64,000 nucleotides of DNA from Noviluteimonas lactosilytica (GCF_020866925.1 NZ_JAJGAK010000001.1:1842189-1906188), one strand, 5' to 3'. Numbered from the stretch's first letter, positions 16,500-26,281 are shown. The notes: a model not told the origin generated them from the letters alone. Numbers and translations: made by a program.

Positions 16500-19406
16500 A
16501 TGATCCTTGCCCGCAAGCGCGCCGCGACGCCGTTCGCCGCCGGCACCCTCGCCATCGCCCTCTCCGTCGCGATCGGCGGGGCCTTCGCTCCGGCGCCCGC
16601 CCTGGCGAAGTCGCCGACCGCCTCCGCCGTCGACATCCCATACGAGACGTTCACCCTGCCCAACGGCCTGCGCGTGATCGTGCACACCGATCGCAAGGCG
16701 CCGATCGTCGCGGTCAACCTCTGGTACCACGTCGGCAGCAAGGACGAGCCCTCGGGTCGCAGCGGCTTCGCGCACCTGTTCGAACACCTGATGTTCAACG
16801 GCTCGGAGAACCACAAGGGCGACTTCTTCCCGCCGCTGGAAACCGTCGGCGCGACCGACCTCAACGGCACGACGAACACCGATCGCACGAACTACTTCGA
16901 GAACGTGCCGACCACCGCGCTCGACACCGCGCTGTGGATGGAATCCGACCGCATGGGCCACCTGCTCGGCGCGATCGACCAGGCCACGCTCGACGAACAG
17001 CGCGGCGTGGTGCAGAACGAAAAGCGCCAGGGCCAGAACCAGCCCTACGGCCAGGTGTGGGAAGTCCTGCAGAAGACGATGTATCCGGCGGGCCACCCGT
17101 ACCACCACACCACGATCGGGTCGATGAACGACCTCAACGCGGCCAAGCTCGAGGACGTGAAGACCTGGTTCCGCACCTGGTACGGCCCGAACAACGCCGT
17201 GCTCGTGCTCGCCGGCGACATCGACGTCGCGACCGCGAAGCAGAAGGTCGCCGAATTCTTCGGCGACATCCCGGCCGGCCCGACGATGGCGCAGCCGAAG
17301 ATCGATCCGGCGAAGCGCACCGAAACCACGCGCGCGACGATGGAAGACAAGGTCCCGCAGACGCGCGTCTACCGCGTGTGGAATGTCGCGCAGTACGGCG
17401 CCGAGGATCTCGAACGCCTGCAGTTGCTCGCGCAGGTGCTCGGCGGCAGCAAGGCGTCGCGCCTCGACAAGCGCCTGCTGTTCGACGACAAGTCGGTCGA
17501 CAGCGTGTCGGCGTACGTCGATGCCTCGCAGCTCGGCTCGAACTTCCTCATCCAGGCCGACGTGAAGCAGGGCGTCGACGCCGCGAAGGTCGAAGCCGCG
17601 ATCGACGAAGAACTCAAGCGCCTGATCGCCGAAGGCCCGACCGCGGCCGAACTCGACCAGGCCCGCACCGTGTTCAAGGCCGGCTTCGTGCGCGGCATCG
17701 AACGCATCGGCGGCTTCGGCGGCAAGGCCGACGCGCTCGCCGAATGCGCGATCTACACCGGCAATCCCGGTTGCTTCCGCGACAGCCTCAAGACGATCGA
17801 AACCGCTTCGATCGCCGACGTGCAGAAGGCGGGCAAGGATTGGCTGTCGCAGGGCGACCACGTGCTCACCGTCAATCCGGGCGTGCGCAAGGAACTCGCC
17901 GAAGATCCGGCGGGCACGCCCGCGCCGTTCGACCTGCCGAAGGTCGACGCGAAGTACACGACCACCGCGAGCACCGTCGACCGCAGCAAGGGCGTGCCGA
18001 TCACCGAAGACTTCCCGTCGCTCAAGTTCCCGTCGCTGCAGCGCGCGACGCTGAGCAACGGCACGAAGGTGATCCTCGCCGAGCGCCACGACATTCCCGT
18101 CGTGCAGATGAGCTACATGTTCGGCGGCGGCTACGCGAGCGACCAGGGCGGCAAGCTCGGTACCTCGAGCTTCTCGATGGGCATGCTCGACGAAGGTGCG
18201 GGCGACATGGACGCGCTCGCGTTCGGCAATCGCGCCGAAGCGCTCGGCGCCAACATGGGGGCGTCTGCGTCGCTCGACGGCGCGACCGCGTACATGTCGG
18301 CGCTGAAGGAGAAGCTGGATCCGTCGCTCGAACTGTTCTCGACGATGGTGCGCAACCCGCGCTTCGACCAGAAGGAAATCGATCGCGTGAAGGCGACCTG
18401 GATCGCCGGCATCAAGCAGGAGAAGGCCAAGCCCGCGGGCGCGGCGATGCGCGTGCTGCCGCCGCTGCTGTACGGCGAAGGCCATCCGTACTCGATGCCG
18501 TTCAGCGGCTCGGGCACCGAGAGCTCGATCGGTTCGCTGACGCGCGAGGACCTCACGAAGTACCACGACACGTGGGTGCGTCCGGACAACGCGACGCTGG
18601 TGATCGTCGGCGACACGACGCTCGCGCAGATCCAGCCGCTGCTCGAGAAGCGCTTCGGCGACTGGAAGGTCGAAGGCGCCGCGCCGAAGCTCGATACCCC
18701 CGCACAGGTCGCGTTGCCGAAGCAGGCGCGCGTGTTCCTGATCGACCAGCCGGGTGCGGTGCAGGCCAACCTCTACGTCGGCCAGTTGCTGCCGTCGAGC
18801 AAGGACAAGGGCGCGATCAAGGTCGACTTCGCCAACGGCGTGCTGGGCGGCGAGTTCTCCTCGCGCCTCAACATGAACCTGCGCGAAGACAAGCACTGGG
18901 CGTACGGCGCGTACAGCATGGCGTCGAGTGCGCTCGGCCAGCGTCCGTGGATGGCGTTTGCGCCGGTGCAGATCGACAAGACCGCCGAGTCGCTCGCCGA
19001 ACTGCGCCGCGAGATCACCGAGTACGCCGACGGCAAGGCGCCGGCGCGCGAGGATGAAGTCACGCGCATCCGCAACACCGAGATCCGCGGCATGCCCGGC
19101 TCGTACGAAACCGCGGGCGCGGTGATGTCGACCATCGGCGGCATCGTGCGTTACGACCGCCCGGACGATTACGTCACGCGCCGCATGGCCGAGATCGAAA
19201 CGCTGACGCCGGCGCAGGTCGCCGAAGCGGCGAAGTCGATCGATCCCGCCGCGCTGACCTACGTCGTCGTCGGCGATCTGTCGAAGATCGAACAGCCCGT
19301 GCGCGCGTTGAACATCGGCGCGGTGTCGATCGTCGATGCCGACGGCAAGCCGGTGCAGAACGTCGCTTCGGCCAGCCCGGCCAACGCGCCGGCGGTGTCG
19401 AAGTAA
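16500..19406 (+). CDS. Periplasmic M16-family zinc metalloprotease
   Basis: 968 aa. The signal peptide ends near residue 36 (GGAFAPAPALA). The first M16 unit carries the inverted zinc motif HLFEH (His92, Glu95, His96) and the downstream Glu in TLDEQRGVVQNEK. The second half (from about residue 500, LKFPSLQRATLSNGTKVILA) is another M16 pair lacking HxxEH, as in pitrilysin-type enzymes, which form a clam-shell chamber. It probably degrades peptides in the periplasm. AGGAG precedes the start. The stop TAA shares its last base with the ATG of the following lipoprotein gene, so the two are co-translated. Confidence 0.93.
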   Translation: MILARKRAATPFAAGTLAIALSVAIGGAFAPAPALAKSPTASAVDIPYETFTLPNGLRVIVHTDRKAPIVAVNLWYHVGSKDEPSGRSGFAHLFEHLMFNGSENHKGDFFPPLETVGATDLNGTTNTDRTNYFENVPTTALDTALWMESDRMGHLLGAIDQATLDEQRGVVQNEKRQGQNQPYGQVWEVLQKTMYPAGHPYHHTTIGSMNDLNAAKLEDVKTWFRTWYGPNNAVLVLAGDIDVATAKQKVAEFFGDIPAGPTMAQPKIDPAKRTETTRATMEDKVPQTRVYRVWNVAQYGAEDLERLQLLAQVLGGSKASRLDKRLLFDDKSVDSVSAYVDASQLGSNFLIQADVKQGVDAAKVEAAIDEELKRLIAEGPTAAELDQARTVFKAGFVRGIERIGGFGGKADALAECAIYTGNPGCFRDSLKTIETASIADVQKAGKDWLSQGDHVLTVNPGVRKELAEDPAGTPAPFDLPKVDAKYTTTASTVDRSKGVPITEDFPSLKFPSLQRATLSNGTKVILAERHDIPVVQMSYMFGGGYASDQGGKLGTSSFSMGMLDEGAGDMDALAFGNRAEALGANMGASASLDGATAYMSALKEKLDPSLELFSTMVRNPRFDQKEIDRVKATWIAGIKQEKAKPAGAAMRVLPPLLYGEGHPYSMPFSGSGTESSIGSLTREDLTKYHDTWVRPDNATLVIVGDTTLAQIQPLLEKRFGDWKVEGAAPKLDTPAQVALPKQARVFLIDQPGAVQANLYVGQLLPSSKDKGAIKVDFANGVLGGEFSSRLNMNLREDKHWAYGAYSMASSALGQRPWMAFAPVQIDKTAESLAELRREITEYADGKAPAREDEVTRIRNTEIRGMPGSYETAGAVMSTIGGIVRYDRPDDYVTRRMAEIETLTPAQVAEAAKSIDPAALTYVVVGDLSKIEQPVRALNIGAVSIVDADGKPVQNVASASPANAPAVSK

Positions 19407-19723
19407 TGCGGGCGACGCAGTGGGTCGCCATCGCGGCCCTCGCCACGTGCACGCTTTCGGCGTGCACGTGGGTCCACATGGCCCCGGGCGCGAAAGAAGT
19501 CACCGTGGTCAACGGCCAGCCCGCGGGTTGCGAGAAGCGCGGCGAAGTCGAGGTCTCGGTGAAGGACAGCGTGGCCTTCTACGACCGCAATCCGCTGCGC
19601 GTGCAGGAAGAACTCGAGACCCTCGCGCGCAACGAAGCGCCCGGCATGGGCGCCGACACGGTCCAGCCGCTTGCCCCGCCGCATGACGGCGGGCAGCGCT
19701 TCGCCGCCTGGAAATGCAAGTAG
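19406..19723 (+). CDS. DUF4156 lipoprotein
   Basis: 105 aa. The N-terminus is a lipoprotein signal: a hydrophobic stretch, then the lipobox LSAC (Cys20), giving a mature protein anchored in a membrane. The rest matches the DUF4156 family (CEKRGEVEVSVKDSVAFYDR, then ELETLARNEAPGMGADTVQP), whose function is unknown. It is coupled to the M16 protease gene through a TAATG overlap, which suggests a shared envelope role. Confidence 0.8.
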   Translation: MRATQWVAIAALATCTLSACTWVHMAPGAKEVTVVNGQPAGCEKRGEVEVSVKDSVAFYDRNPLRVQEELETLARNEAPGMGADTVQPLAPPHDGGQRFAAWKCK

Positions 19724-19793
19724 TGGCGGGCAAGCAGGGGCGGCCGCGACGTGTGAAAACACGGATGTAACGCTCAACTTCATGAATCCCACG

Positions 19794-19825
19794 GCGTTCC
19801 CGGCCCCCGGAAGGGTCGGGAACGC
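19794..19825 (+). other. Inverted repeat between the DUF4156 gene and oleA
   Basis: GCGTTCCCG (19794-19802) and CGGGAACGC (19817-19825) form a 9-bp stem with a G+C-rich 14-base loop. No T-run follows, so it could end the preceding transcript only weakly, or be an operator for oleA. Nothing else is seen in the 193-bp gap. Confidence 0.4.
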
Positions 19826-19916
19826 TGTGCAGGGCCGGTGAAGCCGGTATCCTGTCTGACCCGTTCAACCGGCAATACGCCGGGGTACGCGGCTCCTCAT
19901 CTTCAAGGCACTGCCC

Positions 19917-20933
19917 ATGTTGTTCCAACACGTCGCCATCGCCGGCCTCGCCCACGTCGACGCGCCGCGCCGACTGAGCTCGGACGAAATCAACCTGCGC
20001 CTGAAGCCGACGCTCGATCGTCTCAACATCAAGACCGACGTGCTCAAGGACATCGCGGGCATCCATGCGCGCCGTTTGTGGGACGAAGGCATGCAGGCCT
20101 CCGACGCCGCGACGCTCGCCGGCGTCAAGGCGCTCGCCGATGCCGGCATCGATCCCGACAAGGTCGGCCTGCTGGTCAACACCTCGGTGAGCCGCGATTA
20201 CCTCGAGCCGTCGACGGCCTCGATCGTGAGCGGCAACCTCGGCCTGCCGGACACCTGCCAGAACTTCGACGTGGCGAATGCGTGCCTCGCGTTCCTCAAC
20301 GGAATGGACATCGCCAGCCGCATGATCGAACGCGGCGAGATCGACTACGCGCTGATCGTCGACGGCGAAACCGCCGACCTCGCGTACGAGAAGACCGTCG
20401 CCCGCCTCCTTCGTGCGGAAACGACCGAGGAAGAATTCAAGAACGAAATGGCGACGCTGACGCTGGGTTCCGGCGCCGCCGCGATGGTGCTCGCGCGCGC
20501 CGAACTCGCGCCGGGCGCGCCGCGCTACAAGGGCGGCGTCACGCGCGCGGCCACGCAGTGGAACAAGCTGTGCCGCGGCAACCTCGACCAGATGGTCACC
20601 GACACGCGCACGCTGCTGATCGAAGGCATCAAGCTCGCGACGAAGACCTGGGGCGCGGCGAAGCAGGCGCTGGGCTGGGCCGCCGACGAGATGGACGAGT
20701 TCGTCATCCACCAGGTCAGCCAGGTGCACACCGCCGCCTTCGTGAAGGCGTTCGGCATCAACCCGAAGAAGGTGCTCACGATCTTCAACGAGCACGGCAA
20801 CATCGGCCCGGCCTCGGTGCCGATCGTGTTGTCGAAGCTCCGCGAAATGGGCCGCCTGAAGAAGGGCAACCGCATCGCGCTGCTGGGCATCGGCTCGGGC
20901 CTCAATTGCTCGATGGCCGAAGTCGTTTGGTAA
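19917..20933 (+). CDS. oleA: Olefin biosynthesis thiolase OleA
   Basis: 338 aa thiolase-superfamily enzyme that performs head-to-head Claisen condensation of two fatty acyl-CoAs to a beta-keto acid, the first step of long-chain olefin synthesis. The residues shown to matter in Xanthomonas campestris OleA are all present at a constant offset of 20: Cys123 (ANACLAF), His265 (VIHQVSQVH), Asn295 (NEHGNIG) and the active-site Glu97 (DYLEPSTAS) supplied across the dimer. It heads the ole cluster, but an unrelated regulator gene lies between it and oleB. AAGG lies seven bases before the ATG. Confidence 0.96.
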   Translation: MLFQHVAIAGLAHVDAPRRLSSDEINLRLKPTLDRLNIKTDVLKDIAGIHARRLWDEGMQASDAATLAGVKALADAGIDPDKVGLLVNTSVSRDYLEPSTASIVSGNLGLPDTCQNFDVANACLAFLNGMDIASRMIERGEIDYALIVDGETADLAYEKTVARLLRAETTEEEFKNEMATLTLGSGAAAMVLARAELAPGAPRYKGGVTRAATQWNKLCRGNLDQMVTDTRTLLIEGIKLATKTWGAAKQALGWAADEMDEFVIHQVSQVHTAAFVKAFGINPKKVLTIFNEHGNIGPASVPIVLSKLREMGRLKKGNRIALLGIGSGLNCSMAEVVW

Positions 20934-20947
20934 GAACCGGACGGCCA

Positions 20948-21004
20948 AACTTTACAATCCGACGGGTTTAACTTTCCAATCGGGGCGGATAACTTTACAA
21001 TCCG
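20948..21004 (+). promoter_or_regulatory. Three phased repeats over a promoter for the DUF4325 regulator gene
   Basis: AACTTTACAATCCG (20948-20961), AACTTTCCAATCGG (20970-20983) and AACTTTACAATCCG (20991-21004) recur every 21-22 bp, two helical turns. The last repeat contains a good -10 hexamer, TACAAT (20996-21001). The second supplies a weak -35, TTTCCA, at a 17-bp spacing. Transcription would start at or within a base or two of the GTG start codon at 21008, implying a leaderless message. Autoregulation through these repeats is inferred. Confidence 0.6.
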
Positions 21005-21007
21005 CCC

Positions 21008-22060
21008 GTGGCCAGACCCGACCGATCCCATGAAATCGACGCCGCCCTGCTGGTGGCCGTCGACGCCCATCCAGGCGACCTCGTCCACCACGTGGCGGAC
21101 GAGCTCGCGGTGACGCGTGCCGCGATCGCGCCGCGCGTTCGGGCACTGATCGAAGCGGGCTATCTCGAAAAGGAAGGGACTACGCGCCCGACGTACCGCC
21201 GCGGTGCGAACCGGCGTGGTCATTTCGAGTACCCGCGCGAAGGATTGGCTGAAGATCGCGTGTGGACCCGCGATGTCGCGCCGCTGCTGGAGGGGTTGCC
21301 GCGTAACGTGTTCGATATCGCGCACCACGGTTTGACCGAGATGGTGAACAACGCGATCGATCATTCGGAAGGAACGCACGTCGAAGTGCTCGTCGATGTC
21401 GAAGGGCGTCGTTTGACGATGATGGTGACCGACGACGGCGTCGGCATCTTCCGGAAGATCACGAACGCCTTGTCGTTGCCGGACGAACGACTCGCCTTGC
21501 TCGAGCTGTCGAAGGGCAAGCTCACCACCGACCCACGCCGGCATTCGGGCGAAGGTGTTTTCTTCTCATCGCGCATGTTCGACCAATTCCAGATCGCTTC
21601 GGGCGATCTCGTGTTCGATCACGACCACGAAGATGCAACGGATCTCCTCTACGACCTCGACGCCGAAGACGTGCGCACGGGCACGACGGTGATCATGGAG
21701 ATCGCGACGGATTCGCAGCGAACGGATCGGGAAGTATTCGAAGCCTATTCGAGCGGGCCGGACGAGTACGCATTCGCGAAAACCGTCGTACCGGTGCGTC
21801 TTGCGCGCATCGGCGATGAGAACCTGGTGTCGCGCTCGCAGGCCAAGCGCCTGCTGCAACGCGTCGACCGGTTTCGCAATGTCGTGCTGGATTTCGACGG
21901 CGTCGAACGCATCGGCCAAGCATTCGGTGACGAAATCTTCCGCGTGTTCGCGCTCGAGCATCCGGACGTCGAGCTCGTGGCGATCCACGTCGTTCCCGAA
22001 GTCCAACAGATGATCCGGCGCGCCGAAGTCCTGCGCGACGAAACCACGGTATCCAAATGA
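21008..22060 (+). CDS. Winged-helix / HATPase / STAS-like DUF4325 regulator
   Basis: 350 aa. Residues 8-60 are a helix-turn-helix (VTRAAIAPRVRALIEAGYLE). Residues about 90-200 are a GHKL ATPase fold with the N-box LTEMVNNAIDHSEG and the G1 box VTDDGVGIF. Residues about 270-340 form a STAS-like DUF4325 domain (NVVLDFDGVERIGQAFGDE). The mix recalls anti-sigma kinase and anti-sigma-antagonist pairs fused with a DNA-binding head. GTG is the only usable start. It lies inside the ole cluster, and its stop overlaps the oleB start (ATGA), so it is co-expressed with oleBCD; it may sense a cellular state and control the cluster. No partner sigma factor is nearby. Confidence 0.75.
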   Translation: MARPDRSHEIDAALLVAVDAHPGDLVHHVADELAVTRAAIAPRVRALIEAGYLEKEGTTRPTYRRGANRRGHFEYPREGLAEDRVWTRDVAPLLEGLPRNVFDIAHHGLTEMVNNAIDHSEGTHVEVLVDVEGRRLTMMVTDDGVGIFRKITNALSLPDERLALLELSKGKLTTDPRRHSGEGVFFSSRMFDQFQIASGDLVFDHDHEDATDLLYDLDAEDVRTGTTVIMEIATDSQRTDREVFEAYSSGPDEYAFAKTVVPVRLARIGDENLVSRSQAKRLLQRVDRFRNVVLDFDGVERIGQAFGDEIFRVFALEHPDVELVAIHVVPEVQQMIRRAEVLRDETTVSK

Positions 22061-22959
22061 CGTTGAACGCACTTCCCGACTATCCGTTCACGCCCGCGCG
22101 GACCGACATCCGCCCGGGCATCGCGCTGTCGTACCTCGACGAAGGTCCGCGCGACGGTGAAGTCGTCGTCATGCTGCACGGCAATCCGTCGTGGAGTTAC
22201 TACTGGCGGCATCTCGTGCTCGCCTTGCGCGACAAGTACCGCTGCATCGTGCCGGACCATGTCGGCATGGGCTTGTCCGACAAGCCCGATGACGCGGCGT
22301 ATCGCTATACGCTGCAATCGCGCGTCGACGACGTCGAAGCGCTGCTCGACAAGCTCGGCATCACCGGCCCGGTGACGCTCGCCGTGCACGACTGGGGCGG
22401 CATGATCGGCATGGGCTGGGCGATGCGGCATCCGGAACGCGTGAAGCGCTGGGTCGTGCTCAACACCGCGATGTTCACGCTGCCCGAAGCCAAGCCGATG
22501 CCCTGGCAGTTGACGCTCGGCCGCGACATGAAGCTCGGTGCGCTGATGATCCGCGGCTTCAACGCGTTTTCGTCGGGCGCCTCGTATTTCGGCGTCGATC
22601 GCCGCATGCCGGCGGACGTGCGCCGCGCGTACGTCGCGCCGTACGACACGTGGGATAACCGCATCTCGACGCTGCGTTTCATCCAGGACATCCCGTTGCG
22701 CGAAGGCGATCCCGCGTGGGCGCTGGTGTCGCAGGCGGGGAAGATGTTGCCCGCGTTCGCCGATCGACCGGCCTTCATCGGTTGGGGCCTGAACGACTTC
22801 GTGTTCGACAAGCACTGCCTCGATGCGTTCACGCGCGCATGGCCGCGCGCCGAAGTGCAGGCGTTCGATGACGCGAACCACTACGTGCTCGAGGACAAGC
22901 ACGAAGTCCTCGTTCCGCGCATCCGCGCATTCCTCGAGCAACACCCGCTGGCGGCCTGA
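22057..22959 (+). CDS. oleB: Olefin beta-lactone decarboxylase OleB
   Basis: 300 aa alpha/beta-hydrolase of the haloalkane-dehalogenase group. HGNPSWSYYWR forms the oxyanion region, and AVHDWGG carries the nucleophile Asp112, the residue type expected for OleB in place of the usual Ser. DDANHYVLED near the end holds the catalytic His. It decarboxylates the beta-lactone made by OleC to the cis-olefin. Translation is coupled to the regulator gene upstream (ATGA) and abuts oleC, whose ATG shares a base with the oleB TGA. Confidence 0.94.
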   Translation: MTLNALPDYPFTPARTDIRPGIALSYLDEGPRDGEVVVMLHGNPSWSYYWRHLVLALRDKYRCIVPDHVGMGLSDKPDDAAYRYTLQSRVDDVEALLDKLGITGPVTLAVHDWGGMIGMGWAMRHPERVKRWVVLNTAMFTLPEAKPMPWQLTLGRDMKLGALMIRGFNAFSSGASYFGVDRRMPADVRRAYVAPYDTWDNRISTLRFIQDIPLREGDPAWALVSQAGKMLPAFADRPAFIGWGLNDFVFDKHCLDAFTRAWPRAEVQAFDDANHYVLEDKHEVLVPRIRAFLEQHPLAA

Positions 22960-24617
22960 TGGACGCCTGCAACATCGCCGCGACGCTGCCGCGCCTCGCG
23001 CGCGAACGCCCCGACCAGGTGGCGATGCGTTGCCCCGGCCGCAGTGGACGTTACGACGTTGCGGTGACCTACGCCGACCTCGATCGACGCAGCGATGCGA
23101 TCGCCGCGGGCCTCGCGCGCCGCGGCATCGTGCGCGGCACGCGCACCGTCGTGATGGTGAGGCCGACCCCGGAATTCTTCCTGTTGATGTTCGCGCTGTT
23201 CAAGGCGGGCGCGGTGCCGGTGCTGGTCGATCCCGGTATCGACAGGCGCGCGCTGAAACAGTGCCTCGATGAGGCGGAGCCCGACGCCTTCATCGGCATT
23301 CCGCTCGCGCAACTCGCGCGCGCGTTGCTGCGCTGGGCGCGGAGTGCGCGCGTGCGCATCACGACGGGCGCTCGCGCATGGCTCGCCGATGCGACGCTCG
23401 CCGATGTCGAACGCGACGGCGCCAACGCGGCCCCCGATTTCGTCGCCACGCTCCTCGCCGACACGCAGCCCGACGATGTCGCCGCGATCCTCTTCACAAG
23501 CGGATCGACCGGCGTGCCGAAGGGCGTCGTGTATCGCCATCGCCACTTCGTCGCGCAGGTCGGCATGTTGCGCGATGCGTTCGGGCTGCAGGCGGGCGGC
23601 GTCGATCTGCCGACGTTCCCGCCGTTCGCGTTGTTCGATCCGGCGCTCGGCGTCACTTCGATCATCCCCGACATGGATCCGACGCGCCCGGCGAAGGCCG
23701 ACCCGCGCAGGCTGGTGCAGGCGATCGAACGTTTCGGCGTGACGCAGTTGTTCGGTTCGCCCGCGCTCGTCGGCGTGCTCGCGCGACACGGCGCGCACCT
23801 GCCGACGGTGAAGCGCGTGTTGTCGGCGGGCGCGCCCGTGCCGCCCGATGTCGTTGCACGCATGCGCGAACTGCTGCCCGACGACGCGCAACTGTGGACG
23901 CCTTACGGCGCCACCGAATGCCTGCCCGTCAGCGTGATCGAAGGCCGCGAACTGCAGGCCACGCGCGAAGCGACGGAACGCGGCGCCGGCACGTGCGTCG
24001 GTCGCCCCGTGCCGCCGAACGACGTCCGCATCATCCGCATCGACGACGGCGCGATCGATGCGTGGTCCGACGCCTTGCTCGCGAAACCCGGCGAAGTCGG
24101 CGAGATCACCGTCGCCGGCCCGACCGCGACCGACAGTTACTTCCGCCGCGACACCGCGACGAAGCTCGGCAAGATCCGCGAGCGCTGCGATGACGGCAGC
24201 GAGCGTATCGTGCATCGCATGGGCGATCTCGGCTGGTTCGACGAAGAAGGACGCCTGTGGTTCTGCGGGCGCAAGACGCAGCGCGTGGTCGTGGATGCGT
24301 CGACGACGCTGTGCACCGAACAGGTCGAACCCATCTTCAACACGCACCCGACGGTGAAGCGCACCGCGCTGGTCGGCGTCGGCGAGCGCGGCGCGCAGGT
24401 TCCGGTGCTGTGCTTCGAACTCGCCGACAACGTGGGCCGCGGAATTTTCGACATCGACACCGAGTTGCGCCACATCGCCGAAGGTTTCGTGCACACCGCG
24501 AAGATCCGGCACTTCCTGCGGCATCCGGGCTTCCCCGTCGATATCCGCCACAACGCGAAGATCGGTCGCGAGAAACTCGCGGCGTGGGCTGCGCAGCAAC
24601 TGGAACGCAGCGCATGA
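22959..24617 (+). CDS. oleC: Olefin beta-lactone synthetase OleC
   Basis: 552 aa member of the AMP-forming acyl-CoA synthetase superfamily. The ATP-binding P-loop [13 protein letters not shown], the [10 protein letters not shown] motif and the hinge/C-terminal catalytic lysine region ([13 protein letters not shown]) are visible. It uses ATP to close the beta-hydroxy acid produced by OleD into a beta-lactone. Its stop overlaps the oleD start codon (ATGA). OleB, OleC and OleD are known to form large cytoplasmic assemblies in Xanthomonas, consistent with this tight coupling. Confidence 0.94.
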   Translation: MDACNIAATLPRLARERPDQVAMRCPGRSGRYDVAVTYADLDRRSDAIAAGLARRGIVRGTRTVVMVRPTPEFFLLMFALFKAGAVPVLVDPGIDRRALKQCLDEAEPDAFIGIPLAQLARALLRWARSARVRITTGARAWLADATLADVERDGANAAPDFVATLLADTQPDDVAAILFTSGSTGVPKGVVYRHRHFVAQVGMLRDAFGLQAGGVDLPTFPPFALFDPALGVTSIIPDMDPTRPAKADPRRLVQAIERFGVTQLFGSPALVGVLARHGAHLPTVKRVLSAGAPVPPDVVARMRELLPDDAQLWTPYGATECLPVSVIEGRELQATREATERGAGTCVGRPVPPNDVRIIRIDDGAIDAWSDALLAKPGEVGEITVAGPTATDSYFRRDTATKLGKIRERCDDGSERIVHRMGDLGWFDEEGRLWFCGRKTQRVVVDASTTLCTEQVEPIFNTHPTVKRTALVGVGERGAQVPVLCFELADNVGRGIFDIDTELRHIAEGFVHTAKIRHFLRHPGFPVDIRHNAKIGREKLAAWAAQQLERSA

Positions 24618-25612
24618 AGATCCTCGTCACCGGCGGCGGCGGGTTCCTCGGCCAGGCCCTGTGCCGCAACCTGGTCGAGCGCGGCTTCGAAGTCGTCAGC
24701 TTCAATCGCGGTCGTTACGACGCGCTCGACGCCATCGGCGTGCAGCAGGTGCAGGGCGACCTCGCCGATCGCGACGCGATGGTCGCGGCGGCGAGGGGCG
24801 TCGGCGCGATCTTCCACAACGCCGCGAAGGCCGGCGCGTGGGGCCCGTACGACGACTACTTCCGCGCCAATGTCATCGGCACGCGCAACGTCATCGAGGC
24901 CTGCCGCACGCATGGCATCCACCGGCTCGTGTACACCTCGACGCCGAGCGTCACGCATCGCGCGACGCATCCGGTCGAAGGCGGCACCGCGGACGACGTG
25001 CCTTACGGCAGCGGCTTCAAGGCGCCTTACGCGACGACGAAGACCATCGCGGAACAGGAAGTGCTCGCCGCGAACAGCGACACGCTCGCCACGATCGCGT
25101 TGCGTCCGCGCCTGATCTGGGGCCCCGGCGACAACCAGTTGGTGCCGCGCCTGGCCGAACGCGCGCGCGCCGGCAGGCTGCGCATCGTCGGCACCGGCGA
25201 CAACCTGATCGACACCACTTACATCGACAACGCCGCGCAGGCGCACATCGATGCGTTCCACCACCTCGTGCCCGGCGCCGCGTGCGCGGGCCGCGCGTAC
25301 TTCATCAGCAACGGCGAGCCGATGGCGGCCCGCTCGCTCGTCAACTCGCTGCTGCGTGCGGTGGGTGCGCCGCCGGTGGACAAGCACCTGTCGTTCCGCG
25401 CCGCCTATGCGATCGGCGCGGTGTGCGAAGCCGCATGGACGCTGCTGCCCCTGCGCGTCGAGCCGCCGATCACGCGTTTCCTCGCCGAGCAGTTGAGCAC
25501 CGCGCACTGGTACGACATGGGGCCGGCCACGCGCGACTTCGGCTACGTCCCCAGGGTCACCATCGTCGAGGGCCTGCGCCGCCTGGCCGATGCACACGCG
25601 CGCGGCCGCTAG
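24614..25612 (+). CDS. oleD: Olefin pathway 2-alkyl-3-ketoalkanoate reductase OleD
   Basis: 332 aa extended SDR. It begins [20 protein letters not shown] with the glycine-rich NAD(P) motif; the catalytic Tyr-Lys pair is in [12 protein letters not shown]. It reduces the 2-alkyl-3-keto acid from OleA with NADPH to the hydroxy acid used by OleC. It is the last gene of the ole cluster; the next gene (ubiJ) follows 18 bp later, probably with its own promoter. Confidence 0.94.
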   Translation: MKILVTGGGGFLGQALCRNLVERGFEVVSFNRGRYDALDAIGVQQVQGDLADRDAMVAAARGVGAIFHNAAKAGAWGPYDDYFRANVIGTRNVIEACRTHGIHRLVYTSTPSVTHRATHPVEGGTADDVPYGSGFKAPYATTKTIAEQEVLAANSDTLATIALRPRLIWGPGDNQLVPRLAERARAGRLRIVGTGDNLIDTTYIDNAAQAHIDAFHHLVPGAACAGRAYFISNGEPMAARSLVNSLLRAVGAPPVDKHLSFRAAYAIGAVCEAAWTLLPLRVEPPITRFLAEQLSTAHWYDMGPATRDFGYVPRVTIVEGLRRLADAHARGR

Positions 25613-25617
25613 CCCCT

Positions 25618-25623
25618 TACAAT
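25618..25623 (+). promoter_or_regulatory. Possible -10 box of a leaderless ubiJ transcript
   Basis: TACAAT lies exactly seven bases before the ubiJ ATG, within TTACAATCCG, a 10-base string also present in two of the three repeats before the DUF4325 gene at 21 kb. No clear -35 or ribosome-binding site is seen. A transcript starting at the ATG is possible. Confidence 0.35.
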
Positions 25624-25630
25624 CCGCGCA

Positions 25631-26281
25631 ATGAGCGCATCGTCGTCCGCAGGCTCCCCCTTGAACTGGCGCGTCCATGCCGGCCGCGTGCTCGAGGCCG
25701 CGCTCAATCGCGCGCTCGCCCTGGACCCGGACACGCGCGCGAGCCTGCGCGCCCTCGACGGGCGGCGCATCCAGCTCGCCGTCGAGTCCCCGCAGCTCGC
25801 GGCCGAGATTCGCGTCGAAGGCGAACGCCTCGCCGTCGGCCCCGCCGATGCGAACAACGAACCGGACCTCGGCGTGCGCGGCACGCTCGGCGGCCTGATC
25901 GCGCAATTGCCGTTCTTCAAGCGCGACGACGCACCGCCGGTGGGTCGCGTGCGCGTGTCCGGCGACGCCGACCTCGCGCGTCGCCTGCAGCGCATGGCCG
26001 AACGTTTCGATCCCGATTGGCAGCAGCCCTTCGTCAACGTGTTCGGCGAAGTCGTCGGCGTGCAGATCGCGAAGGGCGTCGCCGCCGCGTTGCGCGAAGC
26101 GAAGGTCGCTGGTGCAAGCGTCGCCGGCAGCGCCGCCGAATACGTCACCGAGGAATCGCGCGACGTGGTGGCGAAGGACGAAGTGCACGCGTTCTGCGAC
26201 GACGTCGACGCGCTGCGCGACGACGTCGAACGCCTCGCCGTCCGCGTGCAACGCCTGCAGTCGCGCGGAGGCCGCGCATGA
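25631..26281 (+). CDS. ubiJ: Ubiquinone biosynthesis accessory factor UbiJ
   Basis: 216 aa with an SCP2-like lipid-binding domain (residues about 15-125: [20 protein letters not shown], then [18 protein letters not shown]) and a C-terminal coiled coil ([20 protein letters not shown]). UbiJ binds ubiquinone intermediates and, with UbiK, supports the soluble Ubi enzyme complex. Its stop overlaps the ubiB start (ATGA), the usual ubiJ-ubiB pairing. Confidence 0.92.
   Translation: MSASSSAGSPLNWRVHAGRVLEAALNRALALDPDTRASLRALDGRRIQLAVESPQLAAEIRVEGERLAVGPADANNEPDLGVRGTLGGLIAQLPFFKRDDAPPVGRVRVSGDADLARRLQRMAERFDPDWQQPFVNVFGEVVGVQIAKGVAAALREAKVAGASVAGSAAEYVTEESRDVVAKDEVHAFCDDVDALRDDVERLAVRVQRLQSRGGRA

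Noticed and set aside
16449-18896. Long minus-strand open frame opposite the M16 protease gene
   Set aside because: The plus-strand gene has a signal peptide and catalytic motif; the antisense product is low-complexity.
20948-21004. Repeats considered as replication-origin iterons or a short CRISPR
   Set aside because: Only three 14-base units directly at a start codon, with no Rep or Cas gene; operator/promoter is the simpler reading.
22057-22959. oleB considered as a haloalkane dehalogenase
   Set aside because: The fold and Asp nucleophile fit, but the position between oleA and oleC identifies it as the olefin-pathway beta-lactone decarboxylase.
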